Assembly (NCBI GenBank): GCA_951217055.1
Contig: OX578282.1
Span: 42,150,329 to 42,214,328 of the forward strand
Direction: 5' to 3'
Source of the DNA: Gerris lacustris
Taxonomy: Eukaryota; Arthropoda; Insecta; Hemiptera; Gerridae
DNA length: 64,000 bases
How positions within the stretch are numbered: the first letter of the stretch is position 1; each line of letters begins with the position of its first letter. The notes under the pieces were generated by a model. That model saw only the letters and a list, made by a program, of their open reading frames with translations. It searched no databases and was not told the DNA's origin. Below are positions 1 to 15,000 of this stretch, piece after piece. The translations under genes were made by a program, and so were the position numbers.

Positions 1-3000
1 GTCTTTATTTTTTATAATTATATAAAAATATGATGTCAAGATATTTTTATACTGCAGTCAAAAAAAAAAAAACTGAGTGTTGTCTTGAGAGAAATAATTA
101 CTCATATTTAATCAAATACAAAATGTATACCTACCATTTTTTTTTTTAAATAAACAAAGAGTACAAAAAGTGAGGTACATTTCTTGATTTTTTTTTTGTA
201 CATAGGCTCTTTAAGCCTTTAATTCACTTTATTTACTAGTCAAACTTTTTTGGAATACAATAAAACTGATTATAAAATTAAAATAAAAAATTTTAAAGGA
301 AAAACATCAATTGCTACTCAGCTCTTAGTTTTAGTATTATGATTAATTATCAACTTGATGATTGTAACTCATGTATTGTAGACAAGCCTAGATGGTAATT
401 TCAAACCACGAAAAGATAAACTGGAAGCCTTTAATGAGGCTGGATAAGATCATGGCTCAGGATATTTGTTAAGATCATGATGAGACCCTACAGACTCAAA
501 ATACATTGTGCAGCTGCCAGGAATAGAAACCATGCTATTAATAAAAAATGGGTTTTTTTAACAAAACTAAATAAGTGAGTTTTATTCACCACAATATCAA
601 ACCGTATCACATTAGAAAATACAGTTGTCTCTTTAATCCGACACATATATAAGACCATGCCATGTAAGCTTACACAGAATTCTCGGATTACTGGATTTTG
701 ATGATAAATAATTATTACACAAGTGAATCAGGCTATTTATTAATAAAACAACTGCATTTACAAAGTTATATAAACAACGACTGATGGTTTTATTTTTGTT
801 TACCCTAGTGCCCCTGTGTGTCGTAGTTTCCTCCTCTTTTAGTTACCTTATCTCAAACGTGGCAAGAGGGGAAGGGATCTCAGCCTCAGTGCTGGATTAC
901 TGGATGTGACGGACTGGCAAAGTGTCGGACTACAGAGACTCAACTGTAATTAAATTTAAAATAATTTGAAACCAAATTCTAAACTAGTGTGATTGAGGAA
1001 ACAATATTTGACCATTTTAAACTAAAATGCCCATTACAACACTAATAACCTGGCACTACTAAATAACAAGTACACTGCTCAACACAATTATTAAGACATA
1101 CCTAGCTCAAAGTAAAATTTTTAAATATTTAAAAAATATTTCTGTATATTATGATAATTTAGGCTTAACAAATAGAATAAAGATAAAAAAATAAAAAGCT
1201 AATGCACATTTGAAGAAATAAAGCTAAGGTATTAAGTGGTGCAGCTCCTCAGCAGTCATTTTGAATTATAAACAAAATAAAAATTACTCACAGTAAATAA
1301 AAACTTTAAATTAAAAATAAATTAAAGCTTGGATAAGTTTTGAGGAGAATCCAAAAAGAGAAGTTAAAAAAAAGAGGGTTTGATTATTAAACATTAAAGA
1401 TATCAATATTTACATAGTATAGTTTAAGTATTAGGTGTGCTTTGAACACTACAAAAACTTCATTCATGGGATCAACTTTGATAGCTTTAAGAAACTAAAA
1501 ACATTTATTGATTTGAAAAGAGTATGCGTTAATTGTGTAGAGCAGTGTATTTTCTTTTTGAATCTGCAGAACAGAGGACGTTTATCAAATATGATCACTT
1601 CTATACACAGGAGAGATCATTTTACTAAAGAACTGTTAAACAGAGAGACATCGTCCTTACAGTATGTCATAAAAGTATTAATAATAAAGTGTTATTATTG
1701 TCTTGAAAGTTTATTAGAGTATGGAATATTATAAAATTTATCAAAACTCATCGAAATACCTAACAAGTATTTTATATAATCAGAAATGTCCAAGTTTTAA
1801 CTTTAAAAAATACATACAATGTTTAATAAATTACACTAACTTATTTCTTAATGGTTTTAAAGATGTTTTAAGAAGCCCATAATACAGAATTAAGGGATAA
1901 ATTCGACAATGTGAACAAGTATTATATTTGTTATAAACAATCGAAGTAATACGAAGCATTTAACACAACTAAGCATAATATAATACAAATTCCAAACAAA
2001 TAAACAGAAACATTAGATAACTAACTATCTCAAAAAATATTTAAGAAGTGAAAAAAATGTATTTTGAAGAAGATTAAAACATCAATCGTACTTGATTTAA
2101 AAATGTTGACAACTTTTATAAAGTTCTGCAATTTTTTGGGTGCATTGAATTATTAATTGATGAAGTGACAACTCTATTAAAAATACAAATTGTAAAATAA
2201 AACAAAATCGCTTCCGGATAGTAGTGTAAACAAAAACAAATTACTAGTTATAAAAAGGAAGCAAATAAAATAGTTTAACCTTTATAAATCTCATACTTTC
2301 ATCTCCTTTTCACCTTAAATCAATGTTAGATAAAAGGTTTAAAGGATAAAATTTTTAATGAAAAACAAATTAGGAAGAAAGGCAATCATGAAAAAATGGG
2401 GGAAAAAAGCAGGAACTATTGATTAAAAATCAGGGTCACCAAGATTTTCACGGGCAGAAATAACAAATCAGCTGTCAGCTGATCGACAAACAAAAGACAT
2501 CGACATCAAACAGGCTCCTTTCTTCTCGACTAACAAACCAGTTATCTTGATTTAAAATAAGAAATAAATAAAATCTTATATTATTAAAATTTAATTATAA
2601 CATTACCGTATGATTAAGAGCTCCACGGCAGTGTGGTTATAATAAAAATAAAGTTATCAACGGATAATACAACAATATCGGCACAAAATCCGATGGAATT
2701 TCGTAAAACTATCGGAAGGTTTTTTAAAAATACGAAGGCGAAATAATCACGGTAACCAGTGAACGTGAGGAAGTCGGATCGACGACTGAAGACTGACTAA
2801 TCCAAACTTCTGAATGTAGAACTCCAATTCCTTCTTTTTTTTCCACTACAGTACAGTTTAGCCACTACAAGATATGTAAAAGATACTAGTTTAAATAAAT
2901 CCCCTCCCCCGTCTAAAAAAATCATTAAACCTCGTTCAATTATTATTTATTTCTTCACTTATTGAATAATTAATTTTTGTTGTTTTTTTTTTTCTTTAAA

Positions 3001-5932
3001 AAAATATAAAAATAAAAGGACGTTTTGTCAAGGGGGTTAGAAAAGTGGACGGGGCCTCACTGGAATGTACTATTTTGACAAAGGGGTCAATCTCACTAAT
3101 ATATAAAGCGATTCTCGACAGTACGGTATACTCTAACTCTAAATATCCAAAAAGAAATCTGCAGCAGATGGCCCATCTTATATTCTATTGAGAACATCGA
3201 TCTATAAAATCATAAATTTGTTACAGCCCCTTTTACTTCTACACCTACAGACACGATTTTTTCGGGTTAGATCATAATATTTTTTCCTTCCTCTCTCTAC
3301 TCTTGAATGTTGTAATGCTTAGACTAGTTCGATTTTTCCATTATTTACTTTAAAAAATGTATATAATACTAAGAGCTTAGAAGCCCCTTCAATTTAATAC
3401 AAAACATTTCTAAACTAAAGAAAAGTTACATATTGTATTGTAACAGGTTATAAAATATACAAAAAAACCAATTTATTCGTCTAGCTTACAGTCTTAAGGA
3501 AAAAATCTCTGGGACAACGGCATCTTAATATGTTTTATGCTATTCAGACCATGTTTAATCAGTACTCCCTTAAAATGATCTAAAATAGCCAACGCAGATA
3601 AATAAATAATTTCGAGGGCCATCTAAATCAGGTTCATTTGTTTATAATTTGAGATTAGGAATTAAGTTAAAGATATAGTGTGAATTCAAGAATAATGTTA
3701 GAATTTATTCATCTTTAACTAAATAAGCTTTTAATTTCCATACTCGCAATTTTTACAGAACATTATAAGAAAAATGTTGGGTTTACAAGAAATCAGTTTT
3801 TGGAGGTGTTTGATTTAAATATAATTGATAATACTATTTTATTTAATCTAAATAAGGTAAATTGCCTTAATAAAGCGCTACGTTGAAGGACCAAGGTCTC
3901 CGCCCGTTTAGGTGATTGTCTTGTGGGTCATAATAATATTATAATAGTAATCAAGTAAATGAAAATGAGATACCATATGTCCTGTATTTGTTTATCACTT
4001 ACTAGGAATTCCTTAGTCTGGTTAACTATTAAGACAAAGGGATAGTTAGTCTTAAGAACTTAGGGACAAAGGAACATCACTCTTCAGAATGTAAAGGTGA
4101 TAATATCCCCTAATCCAATTAACTACGACAAGGGAATATTTACACATTAAAGTAATTTGGGGTTAACTAAGTAAATAAGAGTGCCGTATTTTGTCCAATA
4201 TCAAAGTTCGTCACCTCATCTGCTCTGTACACCCAGCGAATCCAGATCTCAACAGACTTTTGGATATTTTATGTTCTGAAAAACTCTCAAAGAAATCGAG
4301 CATTTTTTGTCTCCTTGGCTACAAAGTTGATTTAATCTGTAATCAAATAGTTTTAAATCGGGTTAGCGATGATACAGTTTTTTTAATGATTTTTTTAAGG
4401 AAGAACATAAAACACATTTTGTAAAATAAAACTACTTAGAGACCTAATAAATATACATAAATAAATATACATACATTTATATTGTATAGACTTGTGGCAA
4501 ATTCCACCCTTCATACATATACCTACTTTCTCTTGTATTTTTCCATACTAATAAACGTGATTGACAATACTCTATAGATTTTTTGGCTAAAATTTAATAT
4601 TAGTTTTTAAATGAGTTTCGTAATATGTCATGGTATTATTTTAAAAATATTTTACTAACAGAAAATTAAAAAAATAATAACATTATACCTATTGATGAAT
4701 ATATTTTTTATCTTTTTAATCCCTTCTGACTATTTCCTTATTTTAAATCCGTAGTAAATTATTCGATACTTAATAATATATGTCTGCATAATATATGTTA
4801 TACATACCTACTACTGAGTTAATAGCGGTAAATTCATATTGTAAGTGCCAGGCCGAGATTTTAGAGCGACCTCAAACCACCACTAACCACCCTTTAGAAA
4901 ATGTCTACTATTAGGCTATGTACTACTGCGACTACTTTAAGTACAATATGAATTAGCCTTAATAGCTTTTATTTTAATATTATACAAAGAGATTAATAAT
5001 GAATACACAAAGAGAGTAGGTAGGTCACAAGACTATAATCTCTGACGGGGGAAAAACTTAATTAATAATACATAATAAAGAATAAGATTAGTGTACTTTA
5101 AGCCTAAATCTAAAATAAATAAAAATAAAACGATACTATAATATAATCAATTTTTGTTCCCAACCAGGGTTAATAAAAATGCTGATAATAATAGAATAAT
5201 TAGAAGAAATAGAAATTTTTAAAATTGAATAATTTTCAAGAATCAGCAGTTTGGCCAATATAGTGTAAATAAAAAACTTTTCTTCTTTCATGTTATCAAA
5301 AGAGTAACACTGCAAACCTGTCCCCGTTTGTCAAAAAACCTTTTTTTCTTTCCTTACGTCGTCTTCGAACAAATCGACAATATGCTGTTAACTTTCTAAC
5401 GAAAAATATGTTATTGTGAATCGGTTATTAATAATTCTATATCGGCAAATTAAATAATTGTCGGCGGATGAAGCGTTTTAATTATTGTCTATTCAAACGA
5501 TTAGTGTCATTTTGATGTTTCTTTAAGATTCGGGATTTTTTATGTGTTAGGTTTTTATTTATTTTTTCTGCTCTCTATTCTTCGTGATTTATTCAAATTT
5601 CGAGTCTCTAAAGTTTTCTTTTGGTTCATTTATGACGTCAAACATAGTTTCCATTCTACATTTGATATAATAAATTTCTATGTATGGATTTTTCGAAGAC
5701 TTAATTTTATTTTGGTTGTTTTGAAGTTTTACCTACTAGGGTTTAGTCGATTTTTAATATTTTGTTTTTTTGAAATGATTGATTGAGTATATTTTCTTTT
5801 AAATTGTTATTGTGATTGAGTTTTTAATGTGTATCGACTTTCGTGCGTAGAAAATTGTGTTTGTTAGTTGTTTGTGACTGGTATCCAAGTAAGCAGATGT
5901 GATTTTTCGTATTCGTAGTCTTATTTGTCACA
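1..5932. other. Intergenic region upstream of Elongin A
   Basis: No convincing coding exon is visible on either strand. The open frames here are short, of AT-rich composition, and lack splice or homology support. The stretch holds a small TA-flanked inverted-repeat element near its start and, around 4.01-4.14 kb, a piece of a dispersed repeat rich in 'acaaaggga' and 'ggaacatcac' words that recurs near 22.8, 38.9, 40.3, 47.5, 49.3 and 58.9 kb. The last few hundred bases should hold the Elongin A promoter and 5' UTR, but I cannot place the start of transcription. Confidence 0.6.
622..946. mobile_element. Small pogo/Tigger-like MITE with TA target duplication
   Basis: The left end reads CAGTTGTCTCTTTAATCCGA and the right end, reverse-complemented, reads CAGTTGAGTCTCTGTAGTCC followed by GACAC, so the two ends form imperfect inverted repeats of about 25 bp. 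Both ends are flanked by TA (620-621 and 947-948), as expected for Tc1/mariner-pogo insertions. The 325-bp interior repeats a 'ggattactggat' word and encodes nothing. Assignment to Tigger/pogo rests on the CAGT start and TA flanks. Confidence 0.7.
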
Positions 5933-6010
5933 ATGTCTGACAAGACTTTGATAGATGCTATTAAACATTATCAAAAGGATATAGAAAGATCACCAGGCAA
6001 CGCAGAACGC
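5933..6010 (+). CDS. EloA: Elongin A exon 1 (start codon, TFIIS N-domain begins)
   Basis: The exon encodes 26 residues (MSDKTLIDAIKHYQKDIERS, then PGNAER), the first helices of the TFIIS N-terminal domain. It ends in phase 0 at a strong donor, gtaagt. Intron 1 runs 6011-7117 and contains a run of 17 G at 6658-6674. Confidence 0.93.
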
Positions 6011-9000
6011 GTAAGTATTTTCTTTTGAAATATGTTTGAGTGTCATAAGTTTTTTTTAACTCTCCCAGGTTGCAATCTTCTGTCAACTTTTAGCTTAATT
6101 CTGTTAATCTTTTTACTCCGATGGTTATTTAGCTAAAGGAATCTTGAAAAAATAAGTTTTATTAAATTTGGGTGCAAATTTGACGACATTTTACAATAAA
6201 CCTTCGTGGGAGGGTAATCTATATTTTCAGCAGTAATTTGTCCAAGGGATACTCCTATCAAATATCCCGCTTTATTTTCATGTGAAAATGCAATTTACTA
6301 TATGTTCATTATTTACCTGTTTTTTCAGTCCGTTTATTTGCAAAGTATGCCCAAACTTGTTTTAATAATTTATTAAACTGGCCCCATTTCACTTCCTCAA
6401 ATTGGCTGTAATTCTCATGCAAATTTTACTTTCTTTTGATGAACATGAACATCATTACATGTTCTTTGCAAACCTCTTCTAATTTAAATTTTAAAATCTA
6501 AATTAATAAATTTCATATACAATTTATATATTAATAATGTTTAAAGGCCACATAAAAGGACAAATCTCTGTACAAAGGATCTTTCCAAACAGAATCTAAA
6601 CTTTGCCATTGATATGCCCCTGGGTAGGGGACTGTGAGAAAGAAAAACGAGATCGAGGGGGGGGGGGGGGGGGTTAAGGTTTTTGCTCTTCCTTTTGAGC
6701 GCCATGGCACTTGGTCCCCGATTCTAAAAACATAAAAATAGAGCTTTTTATTAAAACCTTAACTTCTCACTTAAGTGAGAGGAATTGCAGCGTATATTGT
6801 GAATTATGGATAGTTGACTATCCAATCAATTTTACAGGATATTTTGATATCAAATTGTTGATAATTATAGATGTTCCACAGTAAAAAAATGATTAATCAA
6901 TACAGTCAATAACCCTACAGAGGAGGTTTAAGCCAACTAGGCTTGTGGGTCCCTAAATTCTGTGCCAGGAGGAGTGCCTTAACCAGCGGCAGGATCTAAC
7001 ATTTTTATTAGAGTACTATTCTCTGATTGATAGATACATGGTGATTTTATGAAAAAAACCAAGTTGGACAAAACCTCTAATATCATTGACTGGATTTCTA
7101 TGTTTTGTATGTTACAGATGCTGAGATGCCTCAAGCGCTTATATGTTATGCCGATAAAAGTAGAACACCTTCAACAGACTGGGGTGGGTAGAAGTGTCAA
7201 CAACCTTAGAGAGGCTTCCGGTGAGGTTGGAGACGCTGCAACTGCACTAGTCGCCAAGTGGAAAGCAATGGTCACTGCTGAGGACACGGTACAGGAGGAA
7301 GAGTCACCTGTTGAAGAAGAAGAGGAAGATATCCCTGCTGAAAAGTCACTAACTAACAACCGAGTGTCCCCTGACAACGACCAATCAGTCAAAGATAAAG
7401 AAAACATAAGACTCAATCATCGAAATGATAAAGTTAAAAATGACAGTTCTGAAAAGATTGAAAAATCCGACAAATCCTACAAACGTTCTGAAAAAGAGTC
7501 GAAAGATACTAAATCTTCGAAGCATTCCTCCAAAGATAGAGAGAGTTCTTCGAGAAAAGATAGTTCAAGTAGAAATCACGTAAGCAGTAAAGAGAGTAGC
7601 AGAGATAAAGATAAAAAAGACAAAGATAGAAGCTCAGAAAAACACAAAGAATCTGCTAAATCAGAGCATAAAAGCAGCTCAGAAAAACTCAAAGAATCTT
7701 CAAAATCAGAACATAAGAGTAGCTCAGAAAGAAACAAAGAATCTTCAAAATCAGAACATAAAAGCAGCTCTGAAAAAGATAAGAAACTTAGAGAAGATAG
7801 AGACAAAAATCATTCAAAGGATAAAGATAAACATTCATCTAGGGATAAGGAGGTGAGCAAAGAGAAGGACCGAAAGCACTCGAGCTCTTCTTCTAAGGAT
7901 AAACACAAAGATAAAGTATCATCATCGAGAGAGAGGGAAAACTCTAAAAAAGACAAATCAACTGATAGATCGAAAGATAGATCAAGAGATAGATCTAGAG
8001 ATCGTAAGGAGAAAAACTCTAAAAAAGAGAGTAAAAGATCTAGGAGTCATGACAAAGTGGAAGAATCGAGGAAAAGTGAAAAGAGAAAACATCGGGATAA
8101 AGAGAGAGAAGATGAAAAATCAAATAAACGAATAAAAAGGGAGAGATCATCTTCAGATGAAGAAGATGAAAGTGATGCCTGTAGCAATGAAAGTTCTTCT
8201 AGAATATCAGATTCTGACAATGTAAATAACCATTCTTCAGGTGACGATAGAAGTGATCATTCTGAAGAAGGATCTCAATCAGAATCAGAAGACGTGTCGG
8301 AATCTGAATCTTACTCCAAAGTACGGATAAAACAAGAACCCATGAGTGATAGCGAATCAGAGGAGATGAGCCCTCTCAAAAAGCCCTCACATAAAGATAG
8401 TAATCAACGATCATCTAGCTCTTCCAAGTCTTCTAAACACAAGTCAAATGAAGATATGAGACCACCCAAAACCAACGACCTTAAAGCCCTAATTAAAGAA
8501 AACGAAAAGAAAATCAAAAAGGAGAAAGTTGAAGATGGTAAAAATGAAAAGACAAAAAAATCTAAAACCAAACTTGAAGTTAATCAAGATGGAAGTATTG
8601 ACTCTGGTTCAGGTAATTTTATTTTTTTCATGAAAATAACTCGTAATACTCAGCCAAGTACTGACAAATCTCAACTTATGAATGTTGAGCTGTCAAAAAT
8701 TTGTTTTTTTCTAAATAATAATTAGTGATATGTAGTTACATATGTTTTCATATTTTTTTAATTTGAGAAATGGATTTTATTAATTACATCAAGTTCAAAT
8801 AATATCAGCTTTTTTTGTTATTTTTAGTTAATATAAGAAAAGAAAATGGGAAGGCGGGGTAAATCCAAATTACATTAAATGTGACTTTCAAATAAGTTGC
8901 GAGAACAATTTACATTTGAGGTCCTAAAATCTTAAGTCGAAGTTTGTTAGTACTCATTTTATACAAAATGAAGTATGACCTTATACTTCTTGTTGTTTGG

Positions 9001-9042
9001 AATCTATTAGGCACTTAATTGTGCATTTTTTTTTAAATACCA

Positions 9043-9080
<38 letters not shown>

Positions 9081-12000
9081 AGGTTGTCTTATTAGTTATT
9101 TAATGTTCAAACACTATAACTGGTGCTAAAATTAGAATAGTTTTTTGACTCTCAGGTTGGCCAATTTATGCAAGGGAAGAAATAAAGCCACTAGATTATG
9201 GAAGGGGTGGGTTTGGGTCATTATTTGTTCGTCAAATGGTATTTTACTCCTTTTACACATTGCGATCTTCTTAACTAATTTCCATAGACAAATTTCTTTT
9301 GCAAATATTTTTTTTTTTTTATTGTAAGAGTTATTTTCCTTTAATAATCATTTAATGTAATGTCAGTAATAAAATGTTATAGAAAGTAAAGGCTTAAAAC
9401 TACTAATATTATTCGCCTCATTCCCTGTGGGTGGATTTAATTTCAACTAACTGGAATTAAATATTTTAAAAGTTAAAGGTGTTTAATTAATAAGGGAAGA
9501 GTTAAAAGCAAGAGAGAAACAATAATAACTAAACAGGGAGCAATGAGGAAATGCACAGATTCAAGAGGCGGAGGTAATGAAGTCTGGCACACCCCTCTAC
9601 CAGTAACATTTTTGTTTGCCTAGTTGGCCTTACCTTCAATTCATCAAAGTCTCAATCTATTGTTGCCTCTACTAAAATTTTTCTATTAAAACAATTCTAA
9701 TTGTAGCACCAGTACAGGTCTATTTTTGAAAATATTTTTTTGTTTGCACCTTGCTTTGTCTGATGATAATAGGCTCACTAATAATTACGATGCTTTGTCG
9801 ATGCTGCTAGGTGCTAGTTTTGCAGATGCCTTGATGGGATTTGACAAGCCTTCTTCAGCGAGTCCCAAGAAAAAGAAGAAAAAGGAGGAAGGAAAGACCA
9901 AGGACATCAACTCTAGACTGAGCATATCTAGTCTAGCTGCTAGCAGTGTGAGCGGGCATAGTCGAAGTCCTTCACAGTGTTCCACCTCGTCCTATAGGTC
10001 TACTTCATCTCCTGCTAAACAGGAGAGAAAATCAACTATACAGGACATCAGAGAGGTAATCTTTGTCTTTATCAATAGCTTATGCTAATAAGTGAAATAT
10101 TTCTGTGCCTTAGCGTAGCAATAACAAATCATTTTGAGGCGAGTCGTTGCCATCGGGACACTACTCGATTATATAAAGGATTATTGTCTAATTTATTTAA
10201 TTTTTTCCCTTATATTTTAAATGTCAAAAATGTTTTGATATTTTACATGAATAAAAATCGATTTAGCAAATTTTAGAAAGTGGTTGGTTGGTGTGTGGAC
10301 TATGTTCGACATTCCATCCAAATCTCTTAAAAATCAGATAAGTACTTTTGAAGACTTATCTGAAGGTGTAAATCAATTTTTGTTTGTGCGCATGTGGAAG
10401 AGAAACAAATGGGTGCAGGAGGTTAAACTTATATGGGACCAACAGTGGACTATTTATGACCTACTATCCAAATTTCATTAAAATCAAACAAGTAGTTTTA
10501 AGATATGTTGGTTATAAAAAATTGAATGAAAGACCAATAGACAAACAGACACAGGACCAAAAATGTTCCCTGATGTCTGAAATGGAATTTTTGAAATCTG
10601 TGACATAAATTTGTTCTTTCTTCAGAAAGATTAGATAGCTTTGGTTACAAAGAAAAAACAAAAATAAATAACACTATAAGAAATGACAGCAAGTAAAACA
10701 ATATAAAAAAAAGTGCAAAATTTTACAGAAAAAAAATAAAATAAAGGGGATTAGCTCTGATTAGAGGCAAACCAAGGGTTAGCAGGAGGTGGATTTACCG
10801 TTGGCCCTTCACACTATTGATCCAGTTCAGGTCCACTCAGGTCAGGCACCGATTTGTATCACTGGAATAGTAATCCGGACTGGACCGAGACCTGAGTGTG
10901 ACCAGACAGGGACCAAAAGTGTGAATACTCCCATTTAAAAAGATAGAAAAAGATCCTGATTGGACCTGACGATACCGAGACCGAGAGTAGATGTGAATCG
11001 CAACTTTTATAATGTTGTTTATTGATATGGATGGTGCCTTATGGCTGGATGTTAAAATGTTGACTTGACAAAGAAGTGAGAATGGTTATTGGCAACATGT
11101 CTGAGTAGAGGTTGACACCAGTATACAAATAATCTCTCATAGTCTCTCTACACTACAACAGTTTGAAAATTGAAATATTTGTATTGATTTATATACATTT
11201 AGCAATATCACAAGTTCATCTATTGATAGTTAGTTTTATCAGATTTCCACTTGGCTTGAATTTTTATTTGGCTTAACGGGGTTTATCCGGCCACTTTACT
11301 CATCTACTTTTTTTAATCTTCTATTAGATTTAAAAATGTTTAATTATAAAAGATGAGTTTTTTTTACTTGTTATGCGGATTATTTAATTGCTAGACATTT
11401 TGATTAACTAAGAAATACATTGTATTTCTTTAGGCACCAGCAGCACTTCTGATGAAGCCAGTTAAACTTGAACCACTTAGTCTGGATATCTCGAGCACCC
11501 TGCCGGAGATCAGTACCAACTACAAACCTCTTCCCTCAATACAGTCTCGGCACACTCCAACCCAGATCATGTCTGAGGAACAGATGTTCAACATCATGAC
11601 TTCCAAAAACCAGAGGTATATAACTAAATAAGATATTGTCTTCCGTAACAAGATTGACGTCATTTTACATAAGTGGCTACCCATTTATACTGCGCTTTTA
11701 TGTTGCTTCTTTAATGTTAAGCTCCATTCTACTAAACAAGATATTGGACTATACCTATTAAACACCCTTACAATTAGAAGTTTAAAAGCTCTTTTATGAC
11801 ATGAATGGTATTTTTTATTAATTGTAATGGTATTTTTTATGAATTTTTTGGGCTCAATTAATAAAAAGTAATTTTTTAAAAATGCTTGACATACCAAGGA
11901 AATTATTTTGCTATTTGATTTATTTAAAATATAGCTTGCAACTCAACACCTACAAGTATTGTGTCTAAATGTTTGGCTTTACAAATGCATAGGTGTTTTA

Positions 12001-15000
12001 TTATTTTTAAGATCAGCTCTTTAGATGGTTGTCATTATTATGTGAAGTAAATAAATTCGGAACTATTTTTTTTTTTTTTTTTTCTGTAACATTATGTATA
12101 ACAATAACAATTATATTATCAACATTACTTATGATTCAACAGAAAAGTTAAAAACGTAGTATATAAAAAGTTCTTTTTATCTTGTAATTATTAATCAAGT
12201 TAATTTACTTGTGAGACTCACTTCAAATATTTTTCTCCTTATTCCTTTTAACTAAGATAGTAAGATTTTTAGCTACAAAATGATTATTCCAGAAGTCATT
12301 GATACTACAATGCGCGTGTTAGGAGTTGTGACTTGACACTCAGATTGGCCAACCTAAATGAGGAAAAAATAAAGCCACTAGACCTGTGGGAGGGGTGGGG
12401 CCAGTGACAGTTTTTGTTTGCCTAGATGGCCCGACCTTCAAAAATTCAAAATCCTGACCTCTTATTAGCTCCCCATCCTAATTTTTCAGATTTTCTCCTG
12501 CTGTCAAAAAGCACAGCAACCCAAAAAGCACGTCAAGTAACGCTCAAACTGTAATTTATTCATGTCTAATTTAATATTGTTTTAATCTGTATATGACAGG
12601 ACAAAGGTGTACTCAGGTTACAAGTATGGTCAGATAATGGCAGTTCCATCTCTGTACACTTTCTGTATACAAGTTCTCTACGATAACATAGACTGTTTAG
12701 AGTACACAGGAGGAGTTCCATATGAGATACTCAAGCCTCTTCTTATTAAACTCAATGCTGAACAGCTGTCGAGCTTAGAACACTTCAATCCTTACTTAGT
12801 CATTGATACAGATGATCTCTGGAAGTTTCACTGTAAGAAAACATTTCCTAGAGCACACAGAGACGATATGGAATCGTGGAGAGAAGTATACTTGGTAAGT
12901 TGAATCATTTACTAACTTTACTTGTCTATTCACTGATTTTACTTCTTTATTTCTCTGAATCAAGCCTTAACAGGATGCAATCTTCTATAAGAATATTCTA
13001 TATTATTATTTTTAAAATTATTTGTATGGATGCTTAAAACTTTAAACTGTCGCCTCAAATTTAGTGGATACATCACTTATTGTTAATTTGTATGGTAGGA
13101 ATTCCTTATTTTTTATTTCTCCTCTAGCTAGTTTACAAGCCATTTCATTGGCTATTATGTCCTTTAACGCAGTAAAAGCGGTAACTATGCACCGCTTTTA
13201 CTAGTTTTAACAGTCAATTTCTATAATTACTACAAATAGTTAATAATGTATATATGTACATTATATTCCTTACTAAATTGATTTTGTTTTTATTCATTGA
13301 CACTAAAATAATTGACTGATTACACTTTCCATCATGAATTAAGGTGTAAGAGTAAATTTTTTCAGTTCATTATTATCATATACCGCATTGATAATACTTG
13401 GTTATCCAACCACATTCTGCTGATAAAGTTTACTCAGTGATTTAAATCTTATTTTTTAAATTTTATCTTGTGTAACTTTTTTTAAAATTTTTTACATAAT
13501 ATTTTATATGTACAATTAGTAGTTGTTGTATTGCTTAATTTAATGTGTTGACATGTTTCAGAGGTGTATGGATGAGAGAGAGCTTAAGTTAAAAAAGTTG
13601 ACAGCTAATATAACTGAAAATATGGCTACCAAGGGTCCAAAAAGACAAGCCAAGCTAGCATATGTTGATTCTGTAGTCAAACCTCCCAGGAATGTAGCAC
13701 GCCAGCAGGTGAAAACTTATGTTAAATTGGATTAAATCCTTTATATTAGTTTCTATTTTGCGGCTGTTTGTCGTATGTCAACAAATCTTTTAAGGAATAC
13801 ATTCAGAAACATTCATTTGTAGTTTTAACTGAGATTTTGTGGTATTTAGATAACATTATGGTATTATTAGGTAACTGAGTAAATAAATTATAACGCACAA
13901 CTAAGGAATAATCAGTGTATTGTCTGACCACAAGAATAATTACAAATTAAAAAAAAAAAAAAAAAAAAATAGTAATTTTTCAATAGATGGATGAAATAGG
14001 TGTAGAAAAAAACATTTATATGTTTGTGGGAAACGTACCTTATGTAGGGTCGAAACGTTTCCCACAAACATATAAATGTTTTTTTTTTTACACCTACTTC
14101 ATCCATCAATTGAAAAATTACTATTTATACATATATAGAAGGTGGCAATAAACCCAAGGTTTATTATTTATATAAAAAAAATCGGTTCCGACTTAACATC
14201 ATCATCAGTTAGTTGATTATTTTACACTGCTTGTTTTTTTTAACATATTATAAGTGAGGAAAAAAGAGAAAGGTAGGTAGGGATGTGGGAGTGTAAAGGT
14301 TTAAGAGGTGGAGGGGTTGGCTTGACGGCTTGGATGAAGTTAGAGGAAGTCAGGTACAAGGTATACACTAGAAATAACTTAAATACTAAACAGATAAGGT
14401 ACATGGTTCTATGTACTAAAAAAAAAATAAATACATCTAGAAAAATCAACATATTGTTGAAATAATAAAAACTGCTTTACAGACTTTAGGTGGTTACAAA
14501 GAGTTACTTATCCTAAATAAATGAATAAAGAAAGGTTTATACTATATTTTTTTATTAAAAATAAATAAAAATTAACAATTTATAGAAATTTGAAGTAAGT
14601 GGTATAAATATAAACTATTGTACTAGGTTTGACAGATTAACCTGTCAAACTTACCAGTAATCCTCTAACTTCATCTAAGCAGTCAAGCCTACCCCTCCAC
14701 CTCTTAAACCTTTACACTTACACCCTCACATCCCCACCTACCTTTCTCTTTTTTTTTCTCTTTATAATATGTTATAAAACAAGCAGTGTAAAATAATCAA
14801 TTAACTGATAAAGATATTAAGTGGATACCGGTTTTTTTTTGTTTCTTTTTTAATTTGTAATTGTTCTTGTGGTCAGACAATACACTGATTTATTTACTCA
14901 GTTACCTAATAATACCATAATGTTATTCAAAAAACATTCTATCTAATTTTAGGGTTACCCTAATATTTTACCTAACTCTACTAGGTTACCCTAACTCACC

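Noticed and set aside
1435..1734. 99-codon frame
   Set aside because: Composition follows local AT bias, no splice support or recognisable domain.
2420..2830. Possible promoter or first exon of a minus-strand gene (cagctgtcagctg words, less AT-rich patch)
   Set aside because: No coding exon, splice donor or core promoter motif could be tied to it.
5544..5786. 80-codon plus-strand frame upstream of Elongin A
   Set aside because: Phe/Leu/Ile-rich from T-rich DNA, no homology; more likely promoter or 5' UTR sequence.
7171..7806. Minus-strand Ser/Leu-rich frames under Elongin A exon 2
   Set aside because: Antisense shadows of the Lys/Ser-rich coding exon.
9718..9810. Alternative upstream acceptor for Elongin A exon 3
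   Set aside because: Frame is kept but the added residues are hydrophobic and unlike the family; the acceptor at 9810 joins directly to the conserved ASFADAL segment.
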